Positions 35,390 through 45,785 of a stretch of 64,000 bases of DNA are shown one piece after another. The stretch comes from Dichetophora obliterata (lineage: Eukaryota; Arthropoda; Insecta; Diptera; Sciomyzidae), in assembly GCA_963920525.1 (NCBI GenBank), contig OY986438.1:136085022-136149021 (forward strand), given 5' to 3'. The number at the start of each line of letters is the position of its first letter. Within the stretch, counting starts at the first letter, position 1. Under the pieces are notes generated by a model. It was not told the DNA's origin, did no database searches, and saw only the letters and a program-made list of their open reading frames with translations. The position numbers and the translations under genes were made by a program.

Positions 35390-36610
35390 TAGAGATGGGA
35401 GTGTGTCACGAATTTAATCGTAACACTGAATGTCACGGTGAAATACGTCGTGACCATAAGCAAATCCATCCAAAAATCACTAAATCACTCATTCGTGAGT
35501 GTTCGTGATTGAATTTCCCTCATGAGGGAGTGCGCGTGACTTAAAATTGTTCGTGTCACGGCTTGTTTATCGTCATTTTTCAAATCTGTGAAAAATTTAG
35601 TGTGGATTTTGTTTACGTTGCTGGGTGAAAATTTGGATATATAACTTTTTTTGTAATAAAGACTTTAATTGAAATGTAGGTTGAAGTACTTTGTTGTGCG
35701 TTTCAAATAAATTTCTTTATTAATTAAATGCAATGAATTTTAAATGTATTTAAATTTATAAAAAGTTTTAATTTCAACTCAAATTATGGTCTGCGGTTTC
35801 TATCTTAAGATTAATCATTTTGCTGCGAACTAATTTATGTGTTCATATAATTTTAACCCTCATGTGTATACGAAAAATTTCCCCCTTTCGTGTATACGAA
35901 GGTACCCGGGTACCTTTATACGATCTGTATGAGAGAAACTATATGTGAATGAAAAAATCCAAAGTAACTTTGTAATCCTTCATCCTGATTGCATTAGTAC
36001 ATGATTTTATAAACGAAAAAAATCGACAAAGACCATAACAGTACGAATTCGCATGTATTTTACCCGGAGGCACCCGGGTACTTTCGTATAAGACGAAGGG
36101 GGTAGCACTTAAAAATCTTTCATAAAAACTTGCCAAAACAATTTCTTTGCAGTATAAAAACTTTATTGAATAAAAAAATAAATTTTAGGAAGGTACTAAA
36201 GATTTCAGTATATAGTTCCTTTGACGAAAGTTACCTTTTTTTGCTTTAAAATTGCAAAAGGTACCCGGGTACCTTCGTATACACAGGAGGGTTAACATAT
36301 AAGATGCATATAAGATGTGAATTGAATTTACGTTTCTTATTTGAAAAACACTAAATAAACTTTTATTACAAACTTATGTGCATTCTTTAAGAATTTTCGA
36401 GAGTAACCGTGCCTAACCGTAAAAAATTCTATTCCTGAGCGCTCATTAATAACAAATCATTAGTGCGTGATCGTGAGTCAAACATTTTTAATAGTAAGCG
36501 TGCGTGATCTTGAGTTAAAATAATTTTAATTGTGAGCGTACGTGATTAGAAACAAAGACATCGTGAGCGTGCGTGACCGTGAGTCGAAATCACTCACGCG
36601 CCCATCTCTA
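35390..36610. mobile_element. hAT-like element, TAGAGATGGG ends
   Basis: Ends TAGAGATGGGAGTGTG and, in reverse, TAGAGATGGGCGCGTGAGTG are typical of hAT elements. The flanking 8-mers ATTAAAAA and TTTACAAA agree at 6 of 8, and the intact arm at 34300-34315 shows the empty target. Subterminal DNA is dense in 'cgtgagtg/gtgcgtgac' repeats. 1221 bases including a nested piggyBac-type MITE; no transposase. Confidence 0.8.
35857..36291. mobile_element. piggyBac-type MITE nested in the hAT element
   Basis: TTAA on both sides (35853-35856 and 36292-36295), with ends CCCTCATGTGTATACG and, in reverse, CCCTCCTGTGTATACG. The perfect 18-base palindrome AAGGTACCCGGGTACCTT occurs at both ends (35899-35916 and 36257-36274), with a degenerate third copy near 36062-36085. 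435 bases, non-coding. Confidence 0.88.
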
Positions 36611-36770
36611 TTTACAAAGGTACAAAATTTGTTGCGAAGTCCATGAAAATATGACTGAAAATTTCAGGTAAGAAAAAATAATTTTTATAAAAGTGCTACA
36701 GAAAAAATACACCACCAGAAAGGCCCATTCAAGGTTTTTAAAAAATATTGAATTTTTTCCTGTACAACTA

Positions 36771-36983
36771 ATGCTTGGTTTTCACTATGTCATTTTTATG
36801 ACGACACAAAATTTTATCACCTTAATCAAACTCTAGAACATTTTCTGCATAGCTCCATTTAATAATTTATTTCTTTTTAGTTTTCCAAGATTGCCAAATG
36901 TAGAAAAAATGTCAACATGTTGTCATTTTCAATTTGATTGACAACAACTGACCACTGAAAATGACAAAGTGAAAACCAAGTAT
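36771..36983. mobile_element. TA-flanked MITE, ATRCTTGGTTTTCACT ends
   Basis: Inverted ends ATGCTTGGTTTTCACTATG and ATACTTGGTTTTCACTTTG of about 26 bases, with TA at 36769-36770 and 36984-36985. 213 bases, non-coding. Tc1/mariner-type target. Confidence 0.78.
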
Positions 36984-37020
36984 TACGGTTTTGAAGTTAC
37001 AGCTATTTGAATACATTCAT

Positions 37021-37223
37021 GAACTGGGTATTTACTCTGCGATTCGAAAACATAATCAAACCATTTTCATGGTTTTTTAAAAAAAAAAAATTTTGATTAG
37101 TTCGAATTCAATGCAGGCAGAAACAGCATTTTAAAGCAGAGGTAAAAGTTACTGCCATTTAGTGGTGAATTTACATGGTGTGATTTTGTTTTCGAATCGC
37201 ATTACAGAGTAAGGCCCCAGTTC
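37021..37223. mobile_element. MITE with GAACTGGG ends
   Basis: Inverted ends GAACTGGGTATTTACTCTG and GAACTGGGGCCTTACTCTG plus a shared GCGATTCGAAAACA. 203 bases, non-coding. Target duplication unclear. Confidence 0.7.
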
Positions 37224-37552
37224 TTACCAAAATGAGTTACGATCTCAAAAATTTAAAAATTATATATTCAAATCAAACATTCATTAAGGCGGTATGGAGC
37301 CTCATGCTCCATAGAAAAAACAAAAGTTGTTTGGATCAGTTCCTCAAAAAAGTCCTTAGTTTATGTTATAATGATTTCCCAAATATTAGGACTCTAGCCA
37401 TCCGTGAGCTGGTATGGTTTAAAATAACCTATAAAAATCAAGTTTTTGGTAAAAATATTAGCTGGGTTAATAGTAGTTTTTTTCATGCATATTTTTGATA
37501 TACTTTTATTTCATTTCCATACAAAAACTTTCAAAATTTAAATAACTTCATA

Positions 37553-37792
37553 ATTATGTTGATTTTATATGATTTAAATACAAATTCTAAATGTTTGATA
37601 GTTTAAATCATACTTGATTTTAAATTCTGTGGAAAAGATTCGTTAGAACAATTAATTGTTTTAACTTTGACCTAAAGCTCAATAAACGATTTTAAAACTA
37701 TCAAGCAACTAGAATTTGTATTTAAAATCAAGTATGATTTAAACTATAAACTATTTAGAATTTGTATTTAAATCATATAAAATCAACATAAT
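37553..37792. repeat. 240-base palindrome
   Basis: Arms of about 74 bases starting ATTATGTTGATTTTATATGA match in reverse at 37718-37792, with a 90-base centre. Very AT-rich. It may be a MITE without clear target duplication. Confidence 0.75.
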
Positions 37793-38080
37793 AAATAACA
37801 AGGTCATTTAGAAAAAACTTTAACTTCATCATTTTTTTTAATGTCTTGCCTAATTTTTTCTCTTGGTGTTTATTTTATAATTAAAATTTTAGTTTTAATA
37901 TATATCAATGCAAGGAATCAATGTACTCAAAAACTTTCCAACGATATCTTGAAAATGGGAATCGCATGAGAAATAATTAAGTTTTTTGAATTTTAGTAAA
38001 AATAATTAAAAAAAATTAAAATAAAAAATACAGGTTTGAAGAACTTTTTTATAACTATCTGACCGTTTTGTTTATTTTAA

Positions 38081-38812
38081 CCTTTTCAGTGGATTTGCTT
38101 AATATTTGGACACGTCAGAAAGTAATTTTTTTTTTATTTTGCAACGCTTTTTTTAATCTAATCGTTTGTTTCTATGAAAAAGAGATGAACCAACATAATA
38201 AAAACAAATTAAGGGAGCTATTTGAAATTAAAGCCAGTTGGATTTTTGATTTTGTGCCGAAGAAAAGCAAAAAAAGATTTATTTGGCCTATTTTATAAGA
38301 AAAAATCAACCGGACAAAAATCAAATTTATGTTTTTTGATCTTTTTTTTTTGGCTTTAATGATAGTAATATTAGGAGGGTTTAAAAAACAAAGATCTAAA
38401 GGGTTTAAAAACCTTCAAGGGATTAAAAAAAATTTGTGCCGAACCGGAGCAAAATAATTTTTTCTTTGTACAAGCTTACAAAACGCAAGTGGCGCAGATA
38501 ATTATCAAAGTTATGTTTCTTTCATATTTTTAGGACCTGAATTATAGGAATATTCAGCTCATTTCTAAATAATTTTTCCCTTAATTTTAATTTTAAGATT
38601 GCAGATAAAGATATCACATAATTTTTTATACTCATGAGTATTGATGGTTGATGAACAAATTGGCATTAAAAATTTCCAAAATGTTTTTGAATTCTATCTT
38701 TAAAATAAAAACACCCTTTTCCGATTCCCCGGGAAAAATCATTCAGAATTTGGCTGATTACCTCAAAAAAAAAAACTATTTTGTTCTAAGTTTAGCCTAG
38801 TCATTGAAAGGG
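38081..38812. mobile_element. piggyBac-type MITE, copy 2
   Basis: TTAA on both sides (38077-38080 and 38813-38816); ends CCTTTTCAGTGG and, in reverse, CCCTTTCAATGAC. It shares long blocks with 31461-31801 but is longer (732 bases) because of an internal duplication around 'gattttgtgccga' (38249 and 38432). Non-coding remnants only. Confidence 0.78.
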
Positions 38813-38989
38813 TTAACTACCATACCAGCATATATTTTTACAAAAAACTCGATTTTTGAAGATTGCTAGAGTCGAAATGTTCGGAGAGTCATTATAACAT
38901 AAACCAATGATTATTTTGAGGAACTGATCCAAACAACTTTTTTTCGTGAGGCTTAAGCCCTTGAGACAAAGGGGTACTATATGCACCAT

Positions 38990-39918
38990 GCGTTTTAGTT
39001 ATCGTTGCTTTAATTACAATTAGTCCGGCAATTTCTACCTTGAATTTGGTTTTAGAAGCTTTATAGAATCTGGCAACACCGGCAGGCTAACAGCTGATCA
39101 GCTGGAAGTATTATTGTTTTTCGTGCAAAGTATGTTGTTTATACTGCTCAAGTATTTTGCTTACACTTAAATAAAATCGTTCTAAACGCGTAAATTTAAG
39201 TTCTGCATTTAGATGTGTTTTATTGAAACAATATCGAGTTCAGCAAATATTTCCCGTTGTTTTTACAAAATTCACAAAATAAAATGGGGTCTTACATGAG
39301 CCATTGGTCTTAATTAAAAATTTATGCCATATTTTATTATACAATCGTAATTTTTTACCTAACGATCTTTCTTGTAAGGAAAACCAATCTGTAATATTTA
39401 TACATTAATTTTCTAAATTTGAAACTAAATTGCATTGAACACATAAATTGCTTCGAATATTTCATCAAAAATACGTTCATACCCATCACAGATTACAGCT
39501 GAAAAATTCCTAAAAAGTTTTACTTGAAACCGATGGGGTCATCTAAGACCCCATTTTATTTTGTGAATTTGGGGCTATAGAAGGCTTTCCAAAATTGTTC
39601 AAACCTACTTTTTTTCTTCATTTGACCACGGGGAACCCGAATCAAAAGTAATTTTTTATATCCCTTTGCAGCACATGATTTCACATATATGGCACATTGC
39701 AGCACATTGTTTTTTGTTAAAAATTAGAGCACTTTTCCCAATTTAACTTACAAAACTATTTCTTCTCTCTCAAACCCTCTCTTTCTCTCTCGCTTTCTTA
39801 CATTTATACATTTTAATACATATCAAAATTAATATTAAGTTAAACTCAACGAATATGATTCAGTTTTTTGATGAACTGGTGAAGTTTGTGTGCAGACAGA
39901 CAGACTGACTGACGACTA
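38990..39918. other. Region downstream of the long GT31 gene, with a small inverted element
   Basis: An inverted pair AAATTCACAAAATAAAATGG at 39269-39295 and in reverse at 39542-39570 bounds about 300 bases, probably a MITE. The rest may include the 3' untranslated region of the GT31 gene at 39919-41721. No further genes. Confidence 0.45.
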
Positions 39919-41721
39919 CTATCTGAAACCTTCGTAACTATACTGCGCAGCTGCGGAATCATCAGTACCTTGATTCAGGCCCGACTTTGCCCGGGACATG
40001 GCAACATCGTTGTCTTGCTGCAACAGATTCAGTTCCCACAAATCGTGTATCTGTTGCTCCGTTATTCCCGGCCAGGCAAACAGGAACTCTAACTCAGCCA
40101 ATTGAGTTTTGCCTGCTAACACGCTATCGCATGCATCACTGGATAGCACAAATGGTAGAGATGAAGTGATAGTTATGTTCTGAAGTGCCGCCAATGTACC
40201 TGTCACATGCACATCGTCGATCCAAAAGTATTTGCTTGACTGAGCTGCTTCATACAATCGCAGCAATACATCTGCCGAATAGATGATCGAATAGCCGGGA
40301 CAGTAGGGCGGATAGAAGCGATTAGCGTACTCACGCTTAGTCACACGCCACTTGGAGCGGTAGGTACGTTTGACACGTGAACACAGCATCTGTTGACAGA
40401 AGAGCAAATGTTGTGGATGACGAAAGAGCTGCAAGGATGGCGTAAAGGTAACGCCATTAGAACTATTGCTGTGCGCAGGCACGGTTTGCGAGCCATTCGT
40501 CTTCGTAGAGTTGTAGGTGCTGCCAGCTGCTGGTTCTGTAGAGATGTCCTGCAGGTATTTAAGTAATTGCGGCGTATTGACAAAAACATCATCGTCCACT
40601 TTGACGAGTATTTGAGCCTGGCCGCAGTTATAGATGAACCACTTGAGGGCCATGGTATGTTTGTAGGTCATATTTTTGTAGTCATCTATAAAGTTGCCCT
40701 GCACCATGTCAGCATAAATATTATTCTCTTGTTGCAGCTGGCGCTGCAGCGTCTGATTGGCTACAGCGCCTAGTAGAAATATCAGGCGGAGCGGGGTACT
40801 TTGCAGCATTCTATGCTGGCCCCAAGTCTCGCGTATGAGCAGACGCTTCATGAAGTTGCTCGGTGCTGAATGTACCAAGATAAGTGCAGCGATGTTGTCC
40901 GTGCAAGCAGGCTGGCACATGATGTAGTCAAAGTTGTGCAGATCAATAAGTTGCTGGAAGTCATTAGGTCCAAGATGCAGTTGCAAAGATTCGGTGGTGG
41001 TGGTAGTGGTGGCAGGTGTGACTTGGCGACTGTCGAGCGTCACTGCAGGCACCTGAGATGGTGTGACTGTGTTGGTGGTTTTTGTTGTTGTTGCTGCGCT
41101 ATCACTGTGCCAATACGTGCTGGCACGATAACGTTTTGAACTATGTTGAGATGGAGTTGCTTTATCGCTCGTGACTAGGCTACGCTTACCGCTATAACTA
41201 TCGTAAATATAACTACTACTATTTTTAGTAACATTCTTAGCACTATTAGGTTTGTTGTTGCTGCTTTTATTTAGCAGGACATCCTCCTGATTAAGACTAG
41301 ATGCTGCAGTCAAATGCAATCTATGCTTCTGGTTTGCAGCTGTGTTTGTGTTTGTGTGATGTGTGTTTTGTTCATTATATTGTTGTGCTTTATCGTTGTT
41401 GGTTGTGTCTGCTGGTGTGACGACTATAATATGTCTGCCACCACCTACTCTTGCCTCTTCGTCGCTGACATCGTGGACTCTGCGTGCCAGCAAATGTTTT
41501 CCTCCGTAGAGTTGCTGCGCTTGCTGCTGCTCTTGTAACTGTTGTTGTTGTTGATAGTAGGCGGCCATCTGTGGCGCATTGACAACACCGCCACCAATAT
41601 TGATGTTGTTGTTGTAGCCATATTCCGCTAGCATTGATGGCTCCTGCACAGACATTCGCCATATTGAAACGCAGATGGTGAGACCAATTAATACGACCCA
41701 AATGGGACGCCGTTCGAACAT
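39919..41721 (-). CDS. Beta-1,3-glycosyltransferase, GT31 family, long paralogue
   Basis: A single exon of 600 aa. A type II signal anchor spans about residues 6-23, followed by a very long low-complexity stem (24-250) with poly-Gln/Gln-Gln-Leu near 56-70, Asn/Thr-rich stretches and a Thr run at 238-243. The catalytic domain fills about 255-570: LLIRETWGQ (294-302), LRLIFLLGAV (311-320), KVDDDVFVN with the metal-binding DDD (374-382), YPPYCPGYSII (470-480) and WIDDVHVTG (500-508). Several N-glycosylation sites are visible (NMT, NST, NIT). It should be a Golgi enzyme that extends glycans with a beta-1,3 sugar. It is the paralogue of the protein at 15112-16386 and convergent with it. The ATG at 41721 was chosen because the membrane anchor follows directly. 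The acceptor cannot be told from sequence. Confidence 0.93.
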   Translation of the reverse strand: MFERRPIWVVLIGLTICVSIWRMSVQEPSMLAEYGYNNNINIGGGVVNAPQMAAYYQQQQQLQEQQQAQQLYGGKHLLARRVHDVSDEEARVGGGRHIIVVTPADTTNNDKAQQYNEQNTHHTNTNTAANQKHRLHLTAASSLNQEDVLLNKSSNNKPNSAKNVTKNSSSYIYDSYSGKRSLVTSDKATPSQHSSKRYRASTYWHSDSAATTTKTTNTVTPSQVPAVTLDSRQVTPATTTTTTESLQLHLGPNDFQQLIDLHNFDYIMCQPACTDNIAALILVHSAPSNFMKRLLIRETWGQHRMLQSTPLRLIFLLGAVANQTLQRQLQQENNIYADMVQGNFIDDYKNMTYKHTMALKWFIYNCGQAQILVKVDDDVFVNTPQLLKYLQDISTEPAAGSTYNSTKTNGSQTVPAHSNSSNGVTFTPSLQLFRHPQHLLFCQQMLCSRVKRTYRSKWRVTKREYANRFYPPYCPGYSIIYSADVLLRLYEAAQSSKYFWIDDVHVTGTLAALQNITITSSLPFVLSSDACDSVLAGKTQLAELEFLFAWPGITEQQIHDLWELNLLQQDNDVAMSRAKSGLNQGTDDSAAAQYSYEGFR

Positions 41722-42277
41722 GTCTCACCTGCTGCTCTTGATTTTAATTCAATCTGCCACAACAACAACAACGATGATGTTAGTTGTTGGCAGTTAAATA
41801 ACAGAGTATCTTTGAATGGATGATTTTTGTATGTTTTGAAAAAAGTTACTTAATATCGTTGGGTCTGTTTGTAGTAGTAGTAGTAATCATCGAATGCATT
41901 TATTGTGTTTCTTCGTTTTGAATGTAGATTTATTTGATTTGGTATCCTTTCACTATTGTTATGCTTGTTCTGCATAGTAAGAATCATTTTAATACCAATT
42001 TCTACACCATTTTTACTGATTGTAGTTGCTGCAGAGTTCCTGAAAAGTAAAAGAAAAAACAATTATTAAAAATAAGTCCGTTAAAATTTTAAAGCTGCTA
42101 TTAAATTAAAAGTAGTTGAATATTTAAGGTAGGGGCAACTTTTTGGTAGGTTATAAAAATAACTACGGCGATTTCCTATAAAAGCAGTTTTTTTTCCTAT
42201 AATAGTTATAATTTCTTTACGACTCCGAAAGCATTTAAAAGTGGACCTGATAAAATGTGATGGTATTTTAATTAAGG
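41722..42277. promoter_or_regulatory. Upstream region of the long GT31 gene
   Basis: Contains CAA/AAC repeats (41758-41773) and a TAG/TAA-rich tract (41870-41885), as often seen in insect 5' leaders. No TATA box or initiator could be assigned. Kept as a region, not a site. Confidence 0.3.
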
Positions 42278-42345
42278 GGTCATCCATAAAACATGTCACA
42301 CTTTGTTGGCAAATTTGAGAGTCCTCCCTGCCCTAAGGCCACGTC
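42278..42345. mobile_element. Solo end resembling the 45039 element
   Basis: GGGGTCATCCATAAAACATGTCAC closely resembles GGGGTTGTCCATAAACTACGTTAC, the end at 45039. No matching second end was found nearby. Likely a truncated relative. Confidence 0.4.
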
Positions 42346-43735
42346 ACACAGTAAACTGAGCCCATACAAAAGATGGACAAACATAGAAGAAGTGGTCCAA
42401 TCTTCATGAAATTTGGAATTTTAGTTGATATGGAGTCGCTGATTTAAAAATGATGATCATGATGAAATGATGGAGTGCAGAGCTACTATTTTTCTCAAAA
42501 ATCGCGTTTGTATTTCGAATTCTGAGCATTTTCAAAATATTACTGAAAAATAAAAACTCTACAAATTTCGCAAAAAGTAGTTTGCCTGTAATGCCTAAAT
42601 TATTTTTCTTCTTTTTAAAACTGTATTTCTTTTTTCAAAAGATTTTTTAGTTTTCAAGATATTAGATAAAAATTACACGATACCTGCGCGCTGTTTGATA
42701 AATAAGTTGAAGCTATTGTTTATAATTTTGATTTAATTTTCTTCATCGTTTTTTTTTCTATGCAAAATTCCAGTTCTGGGTCTTCCCAGTCAAAATATTT
42801 ATTATAATTAATTTTTTTTTTTAAGATAAATGGGGTTCTGTCTGGAAACATATGTGCAATAGGGGTATAATTTTTTTCAAATACCTTATTTACATAGTAT
42901 TATAAGTTGAGGAATGGTGAAAACATGATCACTGCGTTTTTGTTTTACTTCAAAAATTTCCCGCAGGACACTCAATATATAAAATAATAAAATAAATAAA
43001 ACTTGTAAAAAAAATTAATTTTAATTAATTTTATTTAAAAGTGATATTCAAATGCATAAAACATGTAAAAAATGCTGTTTACTTTTTAAAAAATTTTTAG
43101 AAATAAATTTAAGATTTAAGGTATAAGGTGTCTTGCATCTAGAGGAAATGTCCTTAACAACTTTAATGGCACATTCTGTACAAATATAAGAGCGCTGCTG
43201 ATTTTGCATAGCTGCATTTTCTTTCACCCAATGTTTCAAGAAGCAGATGTGAGCTATTTAAAACTGATTTATTGACAATTCTACATTTTTAAAATTGCTG
43301 TTTCGAAAACAGTGATTGGAAAACTATACATCATACCAAGGATAGTTTATAAATTGGCATATCGTAGATAACTGATTTTTGTATTTTGGTATAAGTATAA
43401 ATAATAAAATAGCAAGAATAGCTCTGGAGTTCCAGCGAGCGTTACTTAGCGATGAAATAGCTTTAAACTTTAAAAATGGAAATAAATGATTTTTTCGTAG
43501 AACCTTAATTTTGAAACAAGCTCAAACAAATATTGCTTGTCATCTCGCTATTTGATGCACTTAATTTAAATTTGTTTGTTATTTAGCGTGAAGCTTTGTT
43601 TTAGATTTTCATTGTTTGTGATTAATTCGGAGAATATGCTATAAGATATATTAAGCGATGTTGATTTTCCTTCCAGTAACTCATCCATGACATGCCTTAC
43701 TATTAAATCAAGCACATGGTGCTGTCTAACATATT
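42346..43735. other. Intergenic DNA
   Basis: AT-rich, no convincing gene. Poly-T and poly-A tracts only. Confidence 0.4.
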
Positions 43736-43883
43736 AGGTCTGTTTCCGCACTCGATTCAAGTAACTTGAAGTTGATGGAAAGCGTTTTTTTATAAAATTT
43801 TTAAGCTCGGGAAAGAAGAATAACAAGCAAAATATCACTCTCTATTCTATACAATTACTTGAAGTTAGTACGGAAACAAACCT
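43736..43883. mobile_element. Small MITE, AGGTYTGTTTCCG ends, ATT duplication
   Basis: Inverted ends AGGTCTGTTTCCG and AGGTTTGTTTCCG with ATT on both sides (43733-43735 and 43884-43886). 148 bases. Same target type as 26406-26680. Confidence 0.75.
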
Positions 43884-45035
43884 ATTGTGGTGGAGGTAGT
43901 GACATTTTTTGTCATCACTTTTTTTAGTTCGCGCAGTTACCAACAATTTTTGCATTCTTCCGTCAATGGTTTTATTAAAGAAGGCAAATCCGACAATCCG
44001 AGACCCTGACAAATACCATAAATGGCAACTCAATACAGAGTCAGAATTTCGGTCGCGATTTATTTATTTATTTCCAATCATTGTTATATCGAAATTTGGG
44101 GCAGCTGATGGTGAAGTGCATTCAAAATAATAAAAGGGGTATTCACTTCATTGCTGAAATTTCAGAAATAGGGAATTTCCGACGAGTTGAAGTGAGCGAC
44201 CGTTTGTAATGTCTGTCTAGCTTAAAAGCGCCATTGCTTCATTTCGTTGGCGGACTTGTTACCAAAACAAATAATTATGTTAAAAAATTATGAATTCTGT
44301 CTTTTAATAGAAAAATAATGCCAAAAAAGTAACAAAACTAATTTTGTTCTTGCTCGCATCAGCTTTTAGGAGGGATTTGACAGAATGCTCTTCTTCTTGT
44401 CGAAATTATCATATTCACAACGACTCACACTCATAAAACAGATTTGATTATGCTTACTGAACACATCTATTCTTCGCAAATTTCCAACGATTATTTTTAA
44501 TCAAATCAATAGGTAATTTAATTTAAGCAAACTTCGAAACGAATGAATTTGAAAAATGATGACCAAAAAGTACTAAATTCATGGTTCGGAGGGTGCTGTT
44601 GGCTTCAATTTGATATTATTTAAAAATCTAATTTCGAAATCTAATTTCGAATTCAACGGCTAATTTTACATAATAATAATACTGGCCTTAATTTTGAAGT
44701 AGCTTTAATGCATTAAAAAAATTTCGATTTGAAACTATTAAAAAACTACCCTACTAAATCACATTTTTACGAATAGATCATTCAGTTTTTGCAATTTCTT
44801 GGTTTTTTTCAGGCTACCTGTGTTTATTGAATGCCAGTTTGAGAATCTGCCCTGGCAGGGAGGCTCCAAAATACTTTTGCAGAATGTATGTAGCAGAAAG
44901 GCTATCTGCTGATTGCATAAATTGAGGTCAAATACTGGAACCGCTCGTCCGATGTTGTACAAATAGGTTTAAGTCCTGTATCATGACTGGCCGAACACAC
45001 CCTAAAATTTTGAGCAACACCATTGAAACAGTTCA
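43884..45035. other. Intergenic DNA
   Basis: The phrase 'aggggtattcac' at 44138 matches the start of the 26406 MITE, so a decayed relative may lie here (about 44138-44210). Otherwise nothing recognised. Confidence 0.35.
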
Positions 45036-45211
45036 GAAGGGGTTGTCCATAAACTACGTTACCAATTTAGGGGGGGGAGGGGTTTTGAAATGCACTACGA
45101 TAAGTAACGGTAGGGGGGGGGAGGTGTTAAGATATTGTAACTTTACCAAAAATAAAAAAGTCGACGAAAAACCTCTAATTAATAACACAATCATTTCAAA
45201 AATTTTTAACC

Positions 45212-45460
45212 TTACATGTTTATGTTTGATCGTCTAAATTGATGGGTAACTTTTGTTTCAACGATTTCTTCCACCACCTTTTCCCTCGACACAGGAACCT
45301 TTTCGTATTCCTTCACCATCTCAGCACACGTCTGAAAAATTTGGGTCTTTGCTTTTGCGGCAGGCTTTGACGTTAAGGCCTGAATGTTCTTCATCAAAGG
45401 AGATACCGTATGACATGTACTGTCCTTCTCAGAAAGAAGAAATCGGTTGAAGGTCGTGTC
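45212..45460 (-). pseudogene. Fragment of a possible BESS-like protein
   Basis: Open on the minus strand from 45460 to a stop at 45212-45214. It reads RFLLSEKDSTCHTVSPLMK, then IQALTSKPAAKAKTQIFQTC, then a charged helix. This pattern loosely resembles the BESS motif of MADF-BESS proteins, which occur as partners in Harbinger-type elements. TAG at 45461-45463 closes it upstream. Weak assignment by eye. Confidence 0.35.
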
Positions 45461-45575
45461 CTACCTGCGGCTTGTATTTCGTTTTTAAAACTTCTATGAA
45501 TTGCCATAAGTTTGTATTATATCGTTTACAATAAATCGGAATAAAAAATACTATTTAAATAAATCAATTTTCAGA

Positions 45576-45785
45576 AAGCATTTACACAAAAACACAGAGC
45601 TTGGTGCAGCTCGGGTGCAGCTTTTAAGGGTACTCTGTCAAAGACCAGGTGAAATTCTTTGCGTTAGAAATGAGGATTCATCTGAATGGGTCGACATAGA
45701 ATCCGATGAAAAATTCTATTTTGAAAAATCCTCAACAAAGCTACCAGCTTCTTCTATCCCAGTGATTGAGAGCATCGAATCTTGA
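45576..45785 (+). pseudogene. Coding-like terminal exon, unknown
   Basis: After a TTTTCAG acceptor at 45568-45574, an open frame of 69 codons reads LGAARVQLLRVLCQRPGEIL, then VRNEDSSEWVDIESDEKFYF, ending IESIES with TGA at 45783-45785. Composition is protein-like. No family recognised. It lies on the opposite strand to the BESS-like fragment within the same element. Confidence 0.35.

Larger units (their letters stand above)
34190..36715. mobile_element. Inverted-repeat element with unidentified coding-like interior, split by a hAT element
   Basis: Arms of about 180 bases: 34190-34370 is matched in reverse by 36611-36712 plus 35330-35389, which were one block before the hAT at 35390-36610 inserted. 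Shared phrases include TGTAGCACTTTTAT, AGTGTCGT and ATCAATTTTAAAGGCTTA. The interior (34380-35330) is less AT-rich than its surroundings and holds coding-like frames. No match to a known transposase was recognised. Confidence 0.6.
37265..38985. mobile_element. Foldback-like element with about 170-bp arms
   Basis: The plus-strand block 37300-37470 (GTTGTTTGGATCAGTTCCTC, then TTTATGTTATAATGA) is repeated in reverse at 38821-38960. Between them lie a 240-base palindrome and a piggyBac-type MITE. The open frame across the left arm is not supported as a gene, because the right arm shows no matching constraint. Confidence 0.6.

Noticed and set aside
37232..37498. 88-aa frame on the plus strand
   Set aside because: It lies in one arm of an inverted repeat; the mate arm has changes and stops that show no coding constraint.
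41313..41538. Cysteine-rich plus-strand frame
   Set aside because: It is the complement of the Gln/Asn/His-rich stem of the GT31 protein.
40341..41728. Several frames overlapping the long GT31 gene
   Set aside because: Shadows of a well-supported 600-aa gene with clear GT31 motifs.
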